The translations under genes and the position numbers were made by a program. The notes below the pieces were generated by a model. The model saw nothing but the letters and a program-made list of their open reading frames with translations, did no database searches and was not told the DNA's origin. From NCBI GenBank assembly GCA_015062115.1, contig SUVG01000006.1, positions 94,942 to 130,984 on the forward strand: 36,043 bases of DNA, given 5' to 3'. Origin of the DNA: Elusimicrobium sp. (lineage in GTDB: Bacteria > Elusimicrobiota > Elusimicrobia > Elusimicrobiales > Elusimicrobiaceae). Shown piece after piece: positions 23,413-31,081 of the stretch. Each line of letters opens with the position of its first letter. Position 1 is the stretch's first letter.

Positions 23413-23477
23413 ATTAAGAGTATGGAATTTGCGGACCTTTTTAGCAAGGGAAAAAACAGACTAGTTTGGAAGGGAAA

Positions 23478-23506
23478 TAAAAACGGGCCGGTAATTTGCC
23501 GGCCCT
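23478..23506 (-). terminator. Intrinsic terminator of guaC
   Basis: GGGCCGG/CCGGCCC with a 7-nt loop; on minus it is followed by GTTTTTATTT. The FKBP-guaC gap (23197-23526) holds, from guaC outward: this terminator, the small-RNA promoter, the candidate RNA and the FKBP promoter. Confidence 0.85.
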
Positions 23507-23526
23507 TTCGTATGTTTCTAAACCAA

Positions 23527-24630
23527 TTATTCGTTACCGAAGATGGTGTTTAATTGGCGGTTTACGCGGTAGAAAGTAGCACACTTGGGCATATCTTTCA
23601 AGCGTTTGGCACCAATGTAAGTCATGCAGCTGCGGATACCGCCGAGCACGGCGAGCAAGGTGGGTTCCACCGGGCCGCGGAAGGGAATTTCCACCACTTT
23701 TCCTTCACTGGCGCGGTATTTTTTCATGCCTCCGTAGTGGATATCTTGCGCGTATTCGGAACTCATACCGTAGAATTTTTTGTATTGCTTTTGTTCAATA
23801 CGCATGGCGCAGGTTTTATCGTCCAGCAGGTTCACTTCTCCCGTTTGGAAAGATTTGGTGCACATTTCACCGCCGCTTTCGGTGTGGCCCGCAAGCATGC
23901 CGCCCAACATCACAAAGTCGGCCCCGGCGCAGAAACTTTTGCACACATCTCCGGGAACGGTACAACCGCCGTCGGCACAGATCATACCGCCGACCCCGTG
24001 GGCCGCATCGGCACACTCAATGACGGTAGAAAATTGCGGACGGCCTACCCCGGTCAGTTTGCGGGTGGTGCAAACAGAGCCGGGCCCAATGCCTACTTTC
24101 ACAATATCAGCACCGCTTAAAATCAAGTCTTCGCTCATGTCTCCGGTTACTACATTGCCCGCCATGATGAGGGCTTCGGGCCAGGCTTGGCGTACTTTGC
24201 GAATATAGTTAACCAGGTAGGGGGAATATCCGTTCGCCACATCAACACAGATGTTTTGGATAAGACCGCTTTTCATTACATTTTGTAATTTTTCAAAATC
24301 TGCATCGGAAACACCGGAACTGACAAAAAGCAAATCGTTGTTGCCGAACTCATGGGCGTTTTCTTTCAAAAAGCGGAGCAAATCTTCGGCGCTGTAATGT
24401 TTGTGAAGCGCACTAAAAAGGCCTTGTTTTTGCATTTCGCGGGCTAATTCGAAGGTACCGGTGGTGGCCATGTTGGCCGCTACAATGCCGGTGGCCGTAA
24501 CGGAACGCGGGCACCACTTAAAAATGTATTCGCGTTTTACTTCCACTTCGGAGCGGGAAGCCAACGCCGAGCGTTTCGGACGCAACAGAACATCGCAGTA
24601 ATCTAACTGAATATCATCGTGGATTCTCAT
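23527..24630 (-). CDS. guaC: GMP reductase
   Basis: Cytosolic (beta/alpha)8-barrel enzyme of the IMPDH/GMPR family that deaminates GMP to IMP with NADPH, feeding guanine nucleotides back to the adenine branch. At 367 residues without CBS domains it is GMP reductase and not IMP dehydrogenase. Seen: the N-terminal LDYCDVLLRPKRSALASRS (residues about 9-27), SSGVSDADFEKL, DVANGYSPYLV, GNVVTGD, and the catalytic loop KVGIGPGSVCTTRKLTGVG with Cys187, then ICADGGCTVPGDVCKSF and MLGGMLAGH. The ATG at 24630 is chosen from GGGAG 9 nt upstream; a longer in-frame GTG/ATG extension would lie within the leader hairpin. It has a good TTGCAA-N17-TATAAA promoter. Confidence 0.95.
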   Translation of the reverse strand: MRIHDDIQLDYCDVLLRPKRSALASRSEVEVKREYIFKWCPRSVTATGIVAANMATTGTFELAREMQKQGLFSALHKHYSAEDLLRFLKENAHEFGNNDLLFVSSGVSDADFEKLQNVMKSGLIQNICVDVANGYSPYLVNYIRKVRQAWPEALIMAGNVVTGDMSEDLILSGADIVKVGIGPGSVCTTRKLTGVGRPQFSTVIECADAAHGVGGMICADGGCTVPGDVCKSFCAGADFVMLGGMLAGHTESGGEMCTKSFQTGEVNLLDDKTCAMRIEQKQYKKFYGMSSEYAQDIHYGGMKKYRASEGKVVEIPFRGPVEPTLLAVLGGIRSCMTYIGAKRLKDMPKCATFYRVNRQLNTIFGNE

Positions 24631-24654
24631 GGATATTTTCTCCCAAAAAATTTT

Positions 24655-24672
24655 ACCGGGGGTTGGCCCGGT
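24655..24672 (-). other. Hairpin at the 5' end of the guaC leader
   Basis: ACCGGG and CCCGGT form a 6-bp GC-rich stem right at the predicted guaC mRNA 5' end (near 24675). It is followed on minus by AAAATTTTTT and then the ribosome site. It could protect the 5' end or act as a weak attenuator. Confidence 0.4.
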
Positions 24673-24680
24673 CAAACCGT

Positions 24681-24709
24681 TTTATATCATAGCAAATTTG
24701 GCCTTGCAA
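24681..24709 (-). promoter_or_regulatory. guaC promoter
   Basis: On minus, TTGCAA (24709-24704), a 17-bp spacer and TATAAA (24686-24681). Confidence 0.6.
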
Positions 24710-24717
24710 TGCGGCAT

Positions 24718-24745
24718 TTTACAAGCAAGGGTTTTTTGATATAAT
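24718..24745 (+). promoter_or_regulatory. Promoter of the three-pilin cluster
   Basis: TTTACA (24718-24723), 16 bp and a perfect TATAAT (24740-24745) that is also TGA-extended. Transcription near 24752 gives a leader of about 66 nt ending in GAGGAG, the longest leader among the promoters that I could place. Confidence 0.65.
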
Positions 24746-24817
24746 GGGTATTGTAAAAACTGTAGTTATTCTTATACTTGTAAAAATCGATGTTATTTTT
24801 TATAGAGGAGTTATTCG

Positions 24818-25321
24818 ATGAAAAAAGGGTTTACTTTAATTGAACTCTTGGCCGTGGTACTGATTATGGGTATTTTAACGGCCATTGCCTTGCCGCAGTA
24901 CCGCCGCAGCGTGGAGCGCACGCGTGTGGCCGAAGCCTTGCAAATGTTGCCTGCTTTGTTTGAAGCACGGGAGCGTTTAGTTGCGGAGTGGGGATATCCC
25001 ACCTATGCAAATACGCCGGCTGCCAAGCGAGCACAAGTTACATTTGCCAAATTGGATATTGAAATGAAAGGAAAGCAAGGGGCTGCCGGACAAATTTGGA
25101 AAACGGATAATTTTGACTATGTCATCACCTACCCCTACTTTGTCGGGGCCCGTTTTACAAAAGGACGCTATAAGGGAGTGGGAGTGATGTACAATGGAAT
25201 GGACGATATCGGATGTTGTTATACGGCTACTGTGGGGGCAGAGGCTTGCTCTCAATTGAACCTTACCTCTACTTTACCGCCAAGTAATACTTATTGTGCA
25301 CAATTGGCCGCCGCTATTTAG
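24818..25321 (+). CDS. Type IV pilin-like protein, first of tandem trio
   Basis: A 167-residue prepilin: leader MKKG, then FTLIELLAVVLIMGILTA and IALPQYRRSVERTRVAEALQ. Cleavage is expected after Gly4, with the mature Glu5 at residue 9. The globular half is rich in Tyr and Gly (FDYVITYPYFVGARF) and carries Cys in DIGCCYTATVGAEACSQ and TYCAQ, suggesting C-terminal disulfides. GAGGAG lies 8 nt before the ATG. It is first of three pilin genes separated by 9 and 11 bp, presumably one transcript. The three share about 30 N-terminal residues but differ strongly beyond, as expected for subunits with different surfaces. Confidence 0.88.
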   Translation: MKKGFTLIELLAVVLIMGILTAIALPQYRRSVERTRVAEALQMLPALFEARERLVAEWGYPTYANTPAAKRAQVTFAKLDIEMKGKQGAAGQIWKTDNFDYVITYPYFVGARFTKGRYKGVGVMYNGMDDIGCCYTATVGAEACSQLNLTSTLPPSNTYCAQLAAAI

Positions 25322-25330
25322 GAGAATCGT

Positions 25331-25834
25331 ATGAAAAAAGGTTTTACATTAGTTGAATTATTAACGGTTGTATTGATTGTGGCTATTTTGTCCGGGGTGG
25401 CTCTTCCGCAATACCGAAAAGCGGTAGAGAAATCGAGGGTAGCGGAAGCACAGAACATGCTCCGTGTGTTATATGATTCCAGTGAGCGCTTGGCCGGAGA
25501 ATTTGGTTATCGCTCCTATCCGGCATTATTAGCGGCGAAATCCTATAGTACTAGTTATGGTATTTCCCGTTTGGATATGTTTGATGAATCAGCTTTGCCG
25601 AAATCGTGTAAACTTTCAACCGATAAGATGATGTTGACATGTCCTAATTTTAGCTACAAAGTAAATGTTTCCAATGGTACTAAAAACTATGTGGTAGCCA
25701 GAAAACTTAAAGCCCCCAACACGGGTACTCTTATTGTGTTTGACCGAGACGATAATAAAATTTATTGTCAATCGTCTTCCGAAGATGCCTGCGATGTCTA
25801 TGGGTTGGATACAATTAGCGGAATCAGTTATTAA
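25331..25834 (+). CDS. Type IV pilin-like protein, second of tandem trio
   Basis: A 167-residue prepilin: leader MKKG, then FTLVELLTVVLIVAILSG and VALPQYRKAVEKSRVAEAQN; prepilin cleavage after Gly4, Glu at residue 9. The globular part includes SCKLSTDKMMLTCPNF and the C-terminal IYCQSSSEDACDVYGL, the same Cys-loop ending seen in the next gene and in the frameshifted copy. AGGAGA lies 6 nt before the ATG and the preceding pilin stop is 9 bp upstream. Confidence 0.88.
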   Translation: MKKGFTLVELLTVVLIVAILSGVALPQYRKAVEKSRVAEAQNMLRVLYDSSERLAGEFGYRSYPALLAAKSYSTSYGISRLDMFDESALPKSCKLSTDKMMLTCPNFSYKVNVSNGTKNYVVARKLKAPNTGTLIVFDRDDNKIYCQSSSEDACDVYGLDTISGISY

Positions 25835-25845
25835 GGAGATAACAT

Positions 25846-26367
25846 ATGAATAAAGGGTTTACTTTGGTTGAAATTTTGGTCGCGGTGATGATTACGGCTA
25901 TTTTAATCACCATGGCTGTGCCGATATATGATAAGACGATTGAAAAATCTCGCATTTCCGAAGCACGCGTAGTAATGAAACAACTGCTGGAAGCCAAACT
26001 GCGTATGTTGGATGCCGCCGATAAAGAAACCTACAGCCCCTCTTATTTCGGTTTTGAAAACCTGGAATTTGCGCTTCCGTGTGTTTCTTCCACTTCTTCC
26101 AACGGACACAAGGTAACTTGTTCCACCAAGGCTTTCAAGTTTGTACTTAATCCCAGCGGTACCATTTACGGTTCTACGGATAAGGTAACCAATGCCGTCT
26201 GCGCTGTGCGTTTGGGCGGGGATAATAAAGGAACGACCTTTCTGTTTTTGGGCGAATTGGAAACAGGAGCCGATAACGATAAGTTCCTCTGCAATAAAGG
26301 AACCAACAGCAGCGATACTTGCGAAGCATACGGGTTAACCAGCACCGGTTCCGCTTGGTGTTCTTAA
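25846..26367 (+). CDS. Type IV pilin-like protein, third of tandem trio
   Basis: A 173-residue prepilin with leader MNKG, then FTLVEILVAVMITAILIT and MAVPIYDKTIEKSRISEARV. The hydrophobic helix differs from its neighbours (VEILVAVMITAI instead of VELL-VVLI). Cysteines occur in LPCVS and VTCSTK, NAVCAVRLGG, FLCNKGTNSSDTCEAYGL and the final WCS, giving an even number that could pair. AAGGAGAT lies 6 nt before the ATG. A strong terminator follows, closing the cluster. Confidence 0.88.
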   Translation: MNKGFTLVEILVAVMITAILITMAVPIYDKTIEKSRISEARVVMKQLLEAKLRMLDAADKETYSPSYFGFENLEFALPCVSSTSSNGHKVTCSTKAFKFVLNPSGTIYGSTDKVTNAVCAVRLGGDNKGTTFLFLGELETGADNDKFLCNKGTNSSDTCEAYGLTSTGSAWCS

Positions 26368-26378
26368 GCTGAAATTTT

Positions 26379-26413
26379 TTAAGACTCCCTCCTTTTTAGG
26401 GGGGAGTTTTTTG
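26379..26413 (+). terminator. Intrinsic terminator of pilin cluster
   Basis: ACTCCCTCC pairs with GGGGGGAGT (one G-U) around TTTTTA, followed by TTTTTT. Confidence 0.88.
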
Positions 26414-26446
26414 TTTATATTGCCTGCTAAAAACAATGGGTTAATT

Positions 26447-26455
26447 TGATATAAT
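26447..26455 (+). promoter_or_regulatory. Extended -10 promoter, predicted leaderless start
   Basis: TGATATAAT, a perfect extended -10, ends 6 nt before ATG 26462. There is no -35 match and no ribosome site. Confidence 0.55.
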
Positions 26456-26461
26456 TTGTAT

Positions 26462-28612
26462 ATGAGGAAATATCTGTTTTTAGCCCTGCTTTCGGGAATT
26501 GCTTTTCCCTTGTTTCAACCGTGCGTTTCGGCGCAGACAGATGCGACGGCGGACGATGCCTTGCAAACGGTTAGCAAGTCTGCCTTGGCGGCCAAGCGGG
26601 CCGGTACCAAATTAAATGAAACGCTGTTACATAAAACGGTGCTTGATTATTCTTTGCCGGTGGATATTGCCGCCGTATCGAAAAAATGCGCCGCGGGCGA
26701 AACGGATGCATGTTATTTTTCCTTCAAAACTTTTGAAAACTCGACCGATACTTCCGTTGCCGCTGCGGCTAATTTGGAATTGGCTGTCCTTTCCCAACAA
26801 CGCGGCCTTATCAAACAGGCGCTTTCCTATATCGACCGTGCGGCCGAACTAAAACCCGACGACGCTTTTACCCAACTGACTAAAGGGTGGCTCCTTTTAT
26901 CTGCCGGAAAGTACAAAAAATCTCGCCAAGCCTTTAGTGATTTGCTTTATTTAACGGCTGATTTCGAATATCTTTCTTCCGCCAAATTGGGTACGGCCTT
27001 GGCTTGGTATTTGGGGGGTGAAAAAGAAAAAGCCGCCGCGGAATTGGAATATCTCTACACTTCCAACCCGTATGCCATTTCGTTTGTTTCTTACCTGTTG
27101 GGGCGGATTGCCGCGGAAATGAAGGAATCTAAAAAACTGGCTCCCGTGTTTTTGCAACAATCTTTATCCCACGATGAAAAAAACTATGCCGCCGTTGAAC
27201 TTTTGGCGCGCTTAGCCGAAAAAGACAAAAACAAAATGCGCGCCTGGCAGTATTATGCCACCCTTTACAGTTTAGACCCGGAGAATAAAAAACTGGCTAA
27301 AAAAATGGAAAAATATGCCAAAGATTTGGGCGAAAAAAGCATTGATTATTTGTTTTATCTGCGCTTGGAGCAACCTATTGTTCACCTGATGAATTCCACT
27401 CCTTCCGAACTGGTTAAAATGGCCTTGTATGCCAACCGCGAACAAGTTCCGCAGGAACTGACTTCCGTGATTGCCACCGGCTCGGGAACGTTGGTGGTAA
27501 CGGACGAGAAACTGGGCGAAGTGTTGCGTGTTCCCGCCTACATAGAAAAAACAATTTCCTTCAATCCTCAAACGGGCGGGGTAGATTTCAAAAACGCCCA
27601 AGGCCATGTGGAGTTTTCCGCCAAACGCCCGTTTACGCTTACGCCGGAAAACGAAAATAAAACCCTCCTGGTTCGCCGTGCGTTTGCTCAAAATATCTTT
27701 GCCGCCGATTTAAGCGACAAGGAGTTAAAAGGCTCCTTAACGGTTATTCCTACCAAGAACGGCCTGAAACTGGTAAACAATGTGTATGCCGAAGATTTAA
27801 TCCCGGCTCTTTTGGCTACCCAAGTGCAAGATGTCAAACAGCCCTCCGCGTTGAAAGCCTTGGCGGTGGTGTTCCGTTCTGCCTTGTTGGAAGCGGTAAA
27901 AAATCGGGAAAATAAACCGTACCACATTACGGATAACGACGATATTTTTAAGTTCAAAGGCATCAATTTAATTTTCAAAGATTTGTTGGACGCGTCCAAA
28001 CAATCGGGTGAAATTCAACTTACCCAGGCGCAAGCCGGCTTTTATGCCAATTGCGGTGTGGTAACGGACGATTCGCTTGAAAACAGCGCGGCCAAACCGG
28101 GTTATTTGTTCTCGCCCGCCAATGTAAGCAAGTATATCCTGTCCAATCCTCCGGCGGATTTATACTCCCGCCCCAAAGATTCCAGCCAATGGGCCGGAAT
28201 TAAATGGATATACATTTACGAAGGAAAAGAGATAGAAAACCGCCTGTCCTATAAGCAAGATATCGGCAAGTTGCGCGCCATTATTCCTGTGAAGAGAACT
28301 CCGCAGGGGCGCGTGTTGTCCATGCGCTTTGAAGGCAGCAAAGGTTCCTATGAGACCCAAACTCCGCAAGAGGTCGCGTTTATTTTAAGCGCGGGCACCA
28401 TGCGTTCCAACCTGTTTGATATTGTACCGCTCTACAAGGGTAAAAATATCAAAAGCGTCTTGGTTCGCGGTTATGACACGGGGTTGGGGACGGGGCTTTG
28501 CTTGCGCGGGGCAGACGGGCTGGCAAAAACAGGGGCAGATTATATGGCTATTATCAAGTATTACTTCCCCTATGCCCGCATCTTAAATACCAAAACAGGA
28601 ACGATTAACTAA
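26462..28612 (+). CDS. SpoIID/LytB-domain protein with TPR-like repeats
   Basis: A 716-residue exported protein. The signal peptide runs to VSA (about residue 24). TPR-like helices follow at about 95-280 (AAAANLELAVLSQQRGLIKQ, ALSYIDRAAELKPDDAFTQL and similar). The C-terminal third resembles SpoIID/LytB: YAEDLIPALLATQV, ALKALAVVFRSALLEAV, a Cys in FYANCGVV, FILSAGTMRSNLFDI, and GLGTGLCLRGADGLAKTGAD with IIKYYFPYARI at the end. SpoIID enzymes cleave denuded peptidoglycan glycans, but the catalytic Glu of the PSEMP motif is Leu450 here and the GHGVG His is also replaced, so it may be a non-catalytic binder. The ATG at 26462 is preferred over the TTG at 26456, which overlaps the promoter region. 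It heads a five-gene operon. Confidence 0.72.
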   Translation: MRKYLFLALLSGIAFPLFQPCVSAQTDATADDALQTVSKSALAAKRAGTKLNETLLHKTVLDYSLPVDIAAVSKKCAAGETDACYFSFKTFENSTDTSVAAAANLELAVLSQQRGLIKQALSYIDRAAELKPDDAFTQLTKGWLLLSAGKYKKSRQAFSDLLYLTADFEYLSSAKLGTALAWYLGGEKEKAAAELEYLYTSNPYAISFVSYLLGRIAAEMKESKKLAPVFLQQSLSHDEKNYAAVELLARLAEKDKNKMRAWQYYATLYSLDPENKKLAKKMEKYAKDLGEKSIDYLFYLRLEQPIVHLMNSTPSELVKMALYANREQVPQELTSVIATGSGTLVVTDEKLGEVLRVPAYIEKTISFNPQTGGVDFKNAQGHVEFSAKRPFTLTPENENKTLLVRRAFAQNIFAADLSDKELKGSLTVIPTKNGLKLVNNVYAEDLIPALLATQVQDVKQPSALKALAVVFRSALLEAVKNRENKPYHITDNDDIFKFKGINLIFKDLLDASKQSGEIQLTQAQAGFYANCGVVTDDSLENSAAKPGYLFSPANVSKYILSNPPADLYSRPKDSSQWAGIKWIYIYEGKEIENRLSYKQDIGKLRAIIPVKRTPQGRVLSMRFEGSKGSYETQTPQEVAFILSAGTMRSNLFDIVPLYKGKNIKSVLVRGYDTGLGTGLCLRGADGLAKTGADYMAIIKYYFPYARILNTKTGTIN

Positions 28613-29844
28613 TGCAAAAAACAAAAGTTTTATATTTCATCACCCGTATGGATCAGGGGGGTGCTCAAGCAAGCGTTTTATTGACGCTTAAAAATGTAAA
28701 CAAGCAACAGTTTGCCACTTACTTGGCCACCGGCCCCGGCGGACGATTGGACGGGAAATTGAAACACGATTCCCAAAATGTATTTTTTATTTCCGCCTTG
28801 CGCCACGCGATTCACCCTAAGTATTTCTTTCACGATTGCTGGGCCATTTTGCAAATGGGCCGGGTGCTCCGCCAAGTAAAGCCGGATATCGTCCATACCA
28901 ACGCTCCCAAAGCCGGTGTGTTAGGGCGTATTGCGGCGCGTATTTTCTACCGTAAAGCCAAAGTGGTGCATACCTTCCACGGATTGGGTTTTGCCAAAGA
29001 ACACGGCGAAAAACAATTCAAATTTTTTGTGATGGTGGAAAAATTCTGCGCTAAATTTACCGATGTGTTGGTGTTTGTTTCGCGCAAAAATGCCGCCGAG
29101 GCCAAGCAGTTGGGTATCGGCAAAGGGGTGCGGACGGAACTGATTCGCGCAGGTATTAACTTCAACCCTATTTTGCCCCTTAAATTCGACCCGGTTGCCA
29201 AAAAAGCTTCTCTTAAAATTCCCGCCAATGCCAAAGTAGTGTTGGCGCTTGCCAATTTTAAGCCTCTTAAAAACCCGATTCATTTTGTACTGGCCGCCTA
29301 TAAAGTGCTCAGCCAAATGAAAAATGTTTATTTCATTTATACGGGAGACGGGCCACTTAAAAAGACGGCGGAAAATTTGGCTAAAAATTTAAGCATAGAA
29401 AAACAAGTTATCTTTCCCGGTTGGCGCAACGATCCGTTGGAACTGTTGGCTATCAGTGATGTGTATGCCAGTGTGTCCTTGCGGGAAGGGTTGCCGATGT
29501 CGATATTAGAAGCAATGGCTATGCGCGTGCCGGCCGTGTGCTATGATGTGGACGGCATCAGCGAAGTGCTGACCAACAACAAAACGGGCTTTTTGGTACC
29601 GGTAAACGATATCAATATGTTGGCCGATAAATTAAAAGTGCTCTTGCGCCATGCCGCGTTGCGCGAGCGTTTTGAAGCGGCAATTGACCACCGCGATTTT
29701 TCGGAATTTACCGCTACCACTATGGTCAAAAAACAGGAACGGCTTTATAGAAGTTTAGTTCCTCCCACCAAGAAAAACGGCGGGAAAAGACATTTCTTCC
29801 GTCGCAGAAAACATTTTAAGAAACCGAACCCGGGAGTTAAATAA
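28612..29844 (+). CDS. Family 4 glycosyltransferase (GT-B)
   Basis: A 410-residue retaining GT4-type glycosyltransferase, likely acting on the cytosolic face of the inner membrane in glycan or lipopolysaccharide assembly. Seen: the N-terminal Rossmann start VLYFITRMDQGGAQASVLLT, PDIVHTNAPKAGVLGRIAAR, VVHTFHGLGF, the donor domain VVLALANFKPLKNP, YTGDGPLKKTAENLA, FPGWRNDPLELLAISDVYAS (in pieces) and the E-x7-E motif in REGLPMSILEAMAMRVPAV. A Lys/Arg-rich C-terminal tail (about residues 384-410) could contact the membrane. The start overlaps the SpoIID-like stop as TAATG, and its own stop overlaps the next start the same way, so translation is coupled. Donor and acceptor are unknown. Confidence 0.9.
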   Translation: MQKTKVLYFITRMDQGGAQASVLLTLKNVNKQQFATYLATGPGGRLDGKLKHDSQNVFFISALRHAIHPKYFFHDCWAILQMGRVLRQVKPDIVHTNAPKAGVLGRIAARIFYRKAKVVHTFHGLGFAKEHGEKQFKFFVMVEKFCAKFTDVLVFVSRKNAAEAKQLGIGKGVRTELIRAGINFNPILPLKFDPVAKKASLKIPANAKVVLALANFKPLKNPIHFVLAAYKVLSQMKNVYFIYTGDGPLKKTAENLAKNLSIEKQVIFPGWRNDPLELLAISDVYASVSLREGLPMSILEAMAMRVPAVCYDVDGISEVLTNNKTGFLVPVNDINMLADKLKVLLRHAALRERFEAAIDHRDFSEFTATTMVKKQERLYRSLVPPTKKNGGKRHFFRRRKHFKKPNPGVK

Positions 29845-31079
29845 TGGATTACGCTATTAACGAAATGGAACAGGAAGTTCTCAACACCACGCGGGAACTC
29901 GTCCAGAAAAAAATTAAACCGTTGCGCGCCGAAATGGACGCGAGAGAAGAATTTTCCAAAGAAATGCTGGAAGAATACAAAAAGTCCGGCATTTTCGGGT
30001 TATGGTTGCCGGAAGAATACGGCGGACTCGGCGGCGGGATTACCTGCCTGGCCATGGCGTTCGAAGAACTTTCCCGCGGTTGTGCCGGCCTTGCCTTAAC
30101 GCCCGGAACTTCTGCCTTGGGGGCGATTCCCATGTATTTGGCTGCCACCAAAGAACAACGCGAAAAGTGGTGCCCCGATTTAGCCAGCGGTAAAAAACTT
30201 TGGGCTTTTGCGTTGACTGAGCCGGAAGCCGGTTCGGACGCGACCGCCCTTAAAACGACCGCCATTAAAGACGGCGATTACTACATTGTAAACGGTACCA
30301 AACATTTTATTTCTACGGGAAAAGAGGCCGATTTTTACACGGTGGCCGTTAACACCAACCCCAGCCGCGGCCCGCGCGGAATTTCGCTTCTTGTCATTGA
30401 AAAAGGAACCCCGGGTTTCACTTTCGGCAAGAAGGAAGAAAAAATGGGTATCCGCTCCAACCCGACATACGAACTGATTTTTGAAAATGTCCGCGTACCG
30501 AAAGAAAACCTGCTCGGCAGCGAAGGCCGCGGCCTTTTGTACTTGCAGGAAACCTTGGACTATTCCCGCCCTGGTGTGGCCGCTCAAGCGGTGGGGATTG
30601 CGCAAGGTGCGTTAGATGTAACCGTTCCTTATTTGCGTACCCGCAAGCAATTCGGGCAACCCATTATAACTTTCCAAGCTTTGGGGCACAAAGTGGCCGA
30701 ATTGGCGGCTAAAACAGAAGCCGGCCGTGCGCTTGTTTACAACTTAACGCACCGCATGGACGAAGAATTTTTGCCTGCCGTCAAGAACGCTCTTGCCAAC
30801 GGTACCACCGTACACGACGAACTTAAAAAATTAAAAGGCAAACGCTGGACGAAATACAGTGCCGAAGCCAAATTGTTCTGCTCCAATGTTGCCATGGAAG
30901 TGGCCGATGAGTGTGTAACGCTGTGCGGCGGTATTGCTTACATGCGCGATTTCCCGCTCGAAAAGTATATGCGTGATGCCAAGATTACCCAAATTTACGA
31001 AGGAACCGTGCATATTCAAAAGAACGAAATTATCACGGCCCTCATTAAGGAATACGCCTCTAAGGAAGGCGAGGAGTAA
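29844..31079 (+). CDS. Acyl-CoA dehydrogenase
   Basis: A 411-residue FAD acyl-CoA dehydrogenase introducing a trans-2 double bond into, or in reverse reducing, short-chain acyl/enoyl-CoA. Seen: FGLWLPEEYGGLGGG (about 50-64), the FAD-contact ALTEPEAGSDATALKTTA, NGTKHFISTG, MGIRSNPTYELIFENVRVP, RTRKQFGQPI, and the catalytic base Glu386 in QIYEGT. Family members are usually about 380 residues; the extra length is a charged insertion near residues 305-330 (DEEFLPAVKNALANGTTVHD and following). Directly followed by etfB and etfA, it resembles the butyryl-CoA dehydrogenase/Etf modules of anaerobes. It overlaps the glycosyltransferase stop by one base. Confidence 0.92.
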   Translation: MDYAINEMEQEVLNTTRELVQKKIKPLRAEMDAREEFSKEMLEEYKKSGIFGLWLPEEYGGLGGGITCLAMAFEELSRGCAGLALTPGTSALGAIPMYLAATKEQREKWCPDLASGKKLWAFALTEPEAGSDATALKTTAIKDGDYYIVNGTKHFISTGKEADFYTVAVNTNPSRGPRGISLLVIEKGTPGFTFGKKEEKMGIRSNPTYELIFENVRVPKENLLGSEGRGLLYLQETLDYSRPGVAAQAVGIAQGALDVTVPYLRTRKQFGQPIITFQALGHKVAELAAKTEAGRALVYNLTHRMDEEFLPAVKNALANGTTVHDELKKLKGKRWTKYSAEAKLFCSNVAMEVADECVTLCGGIAYMRDFPLEKYMRDAKITQIYEGTVHIQKNEIITALIKEYASKEGEE

Positions 31080-31081
31080 GT

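Noticed and set aside
23238-23553. Small open frames on both strands in the guaC-FKBP gap
   Set aside because: They run through terminators and palindromes, have no ribosome sites and do not resemble proteins. The structured-RNA reading explains the region better.
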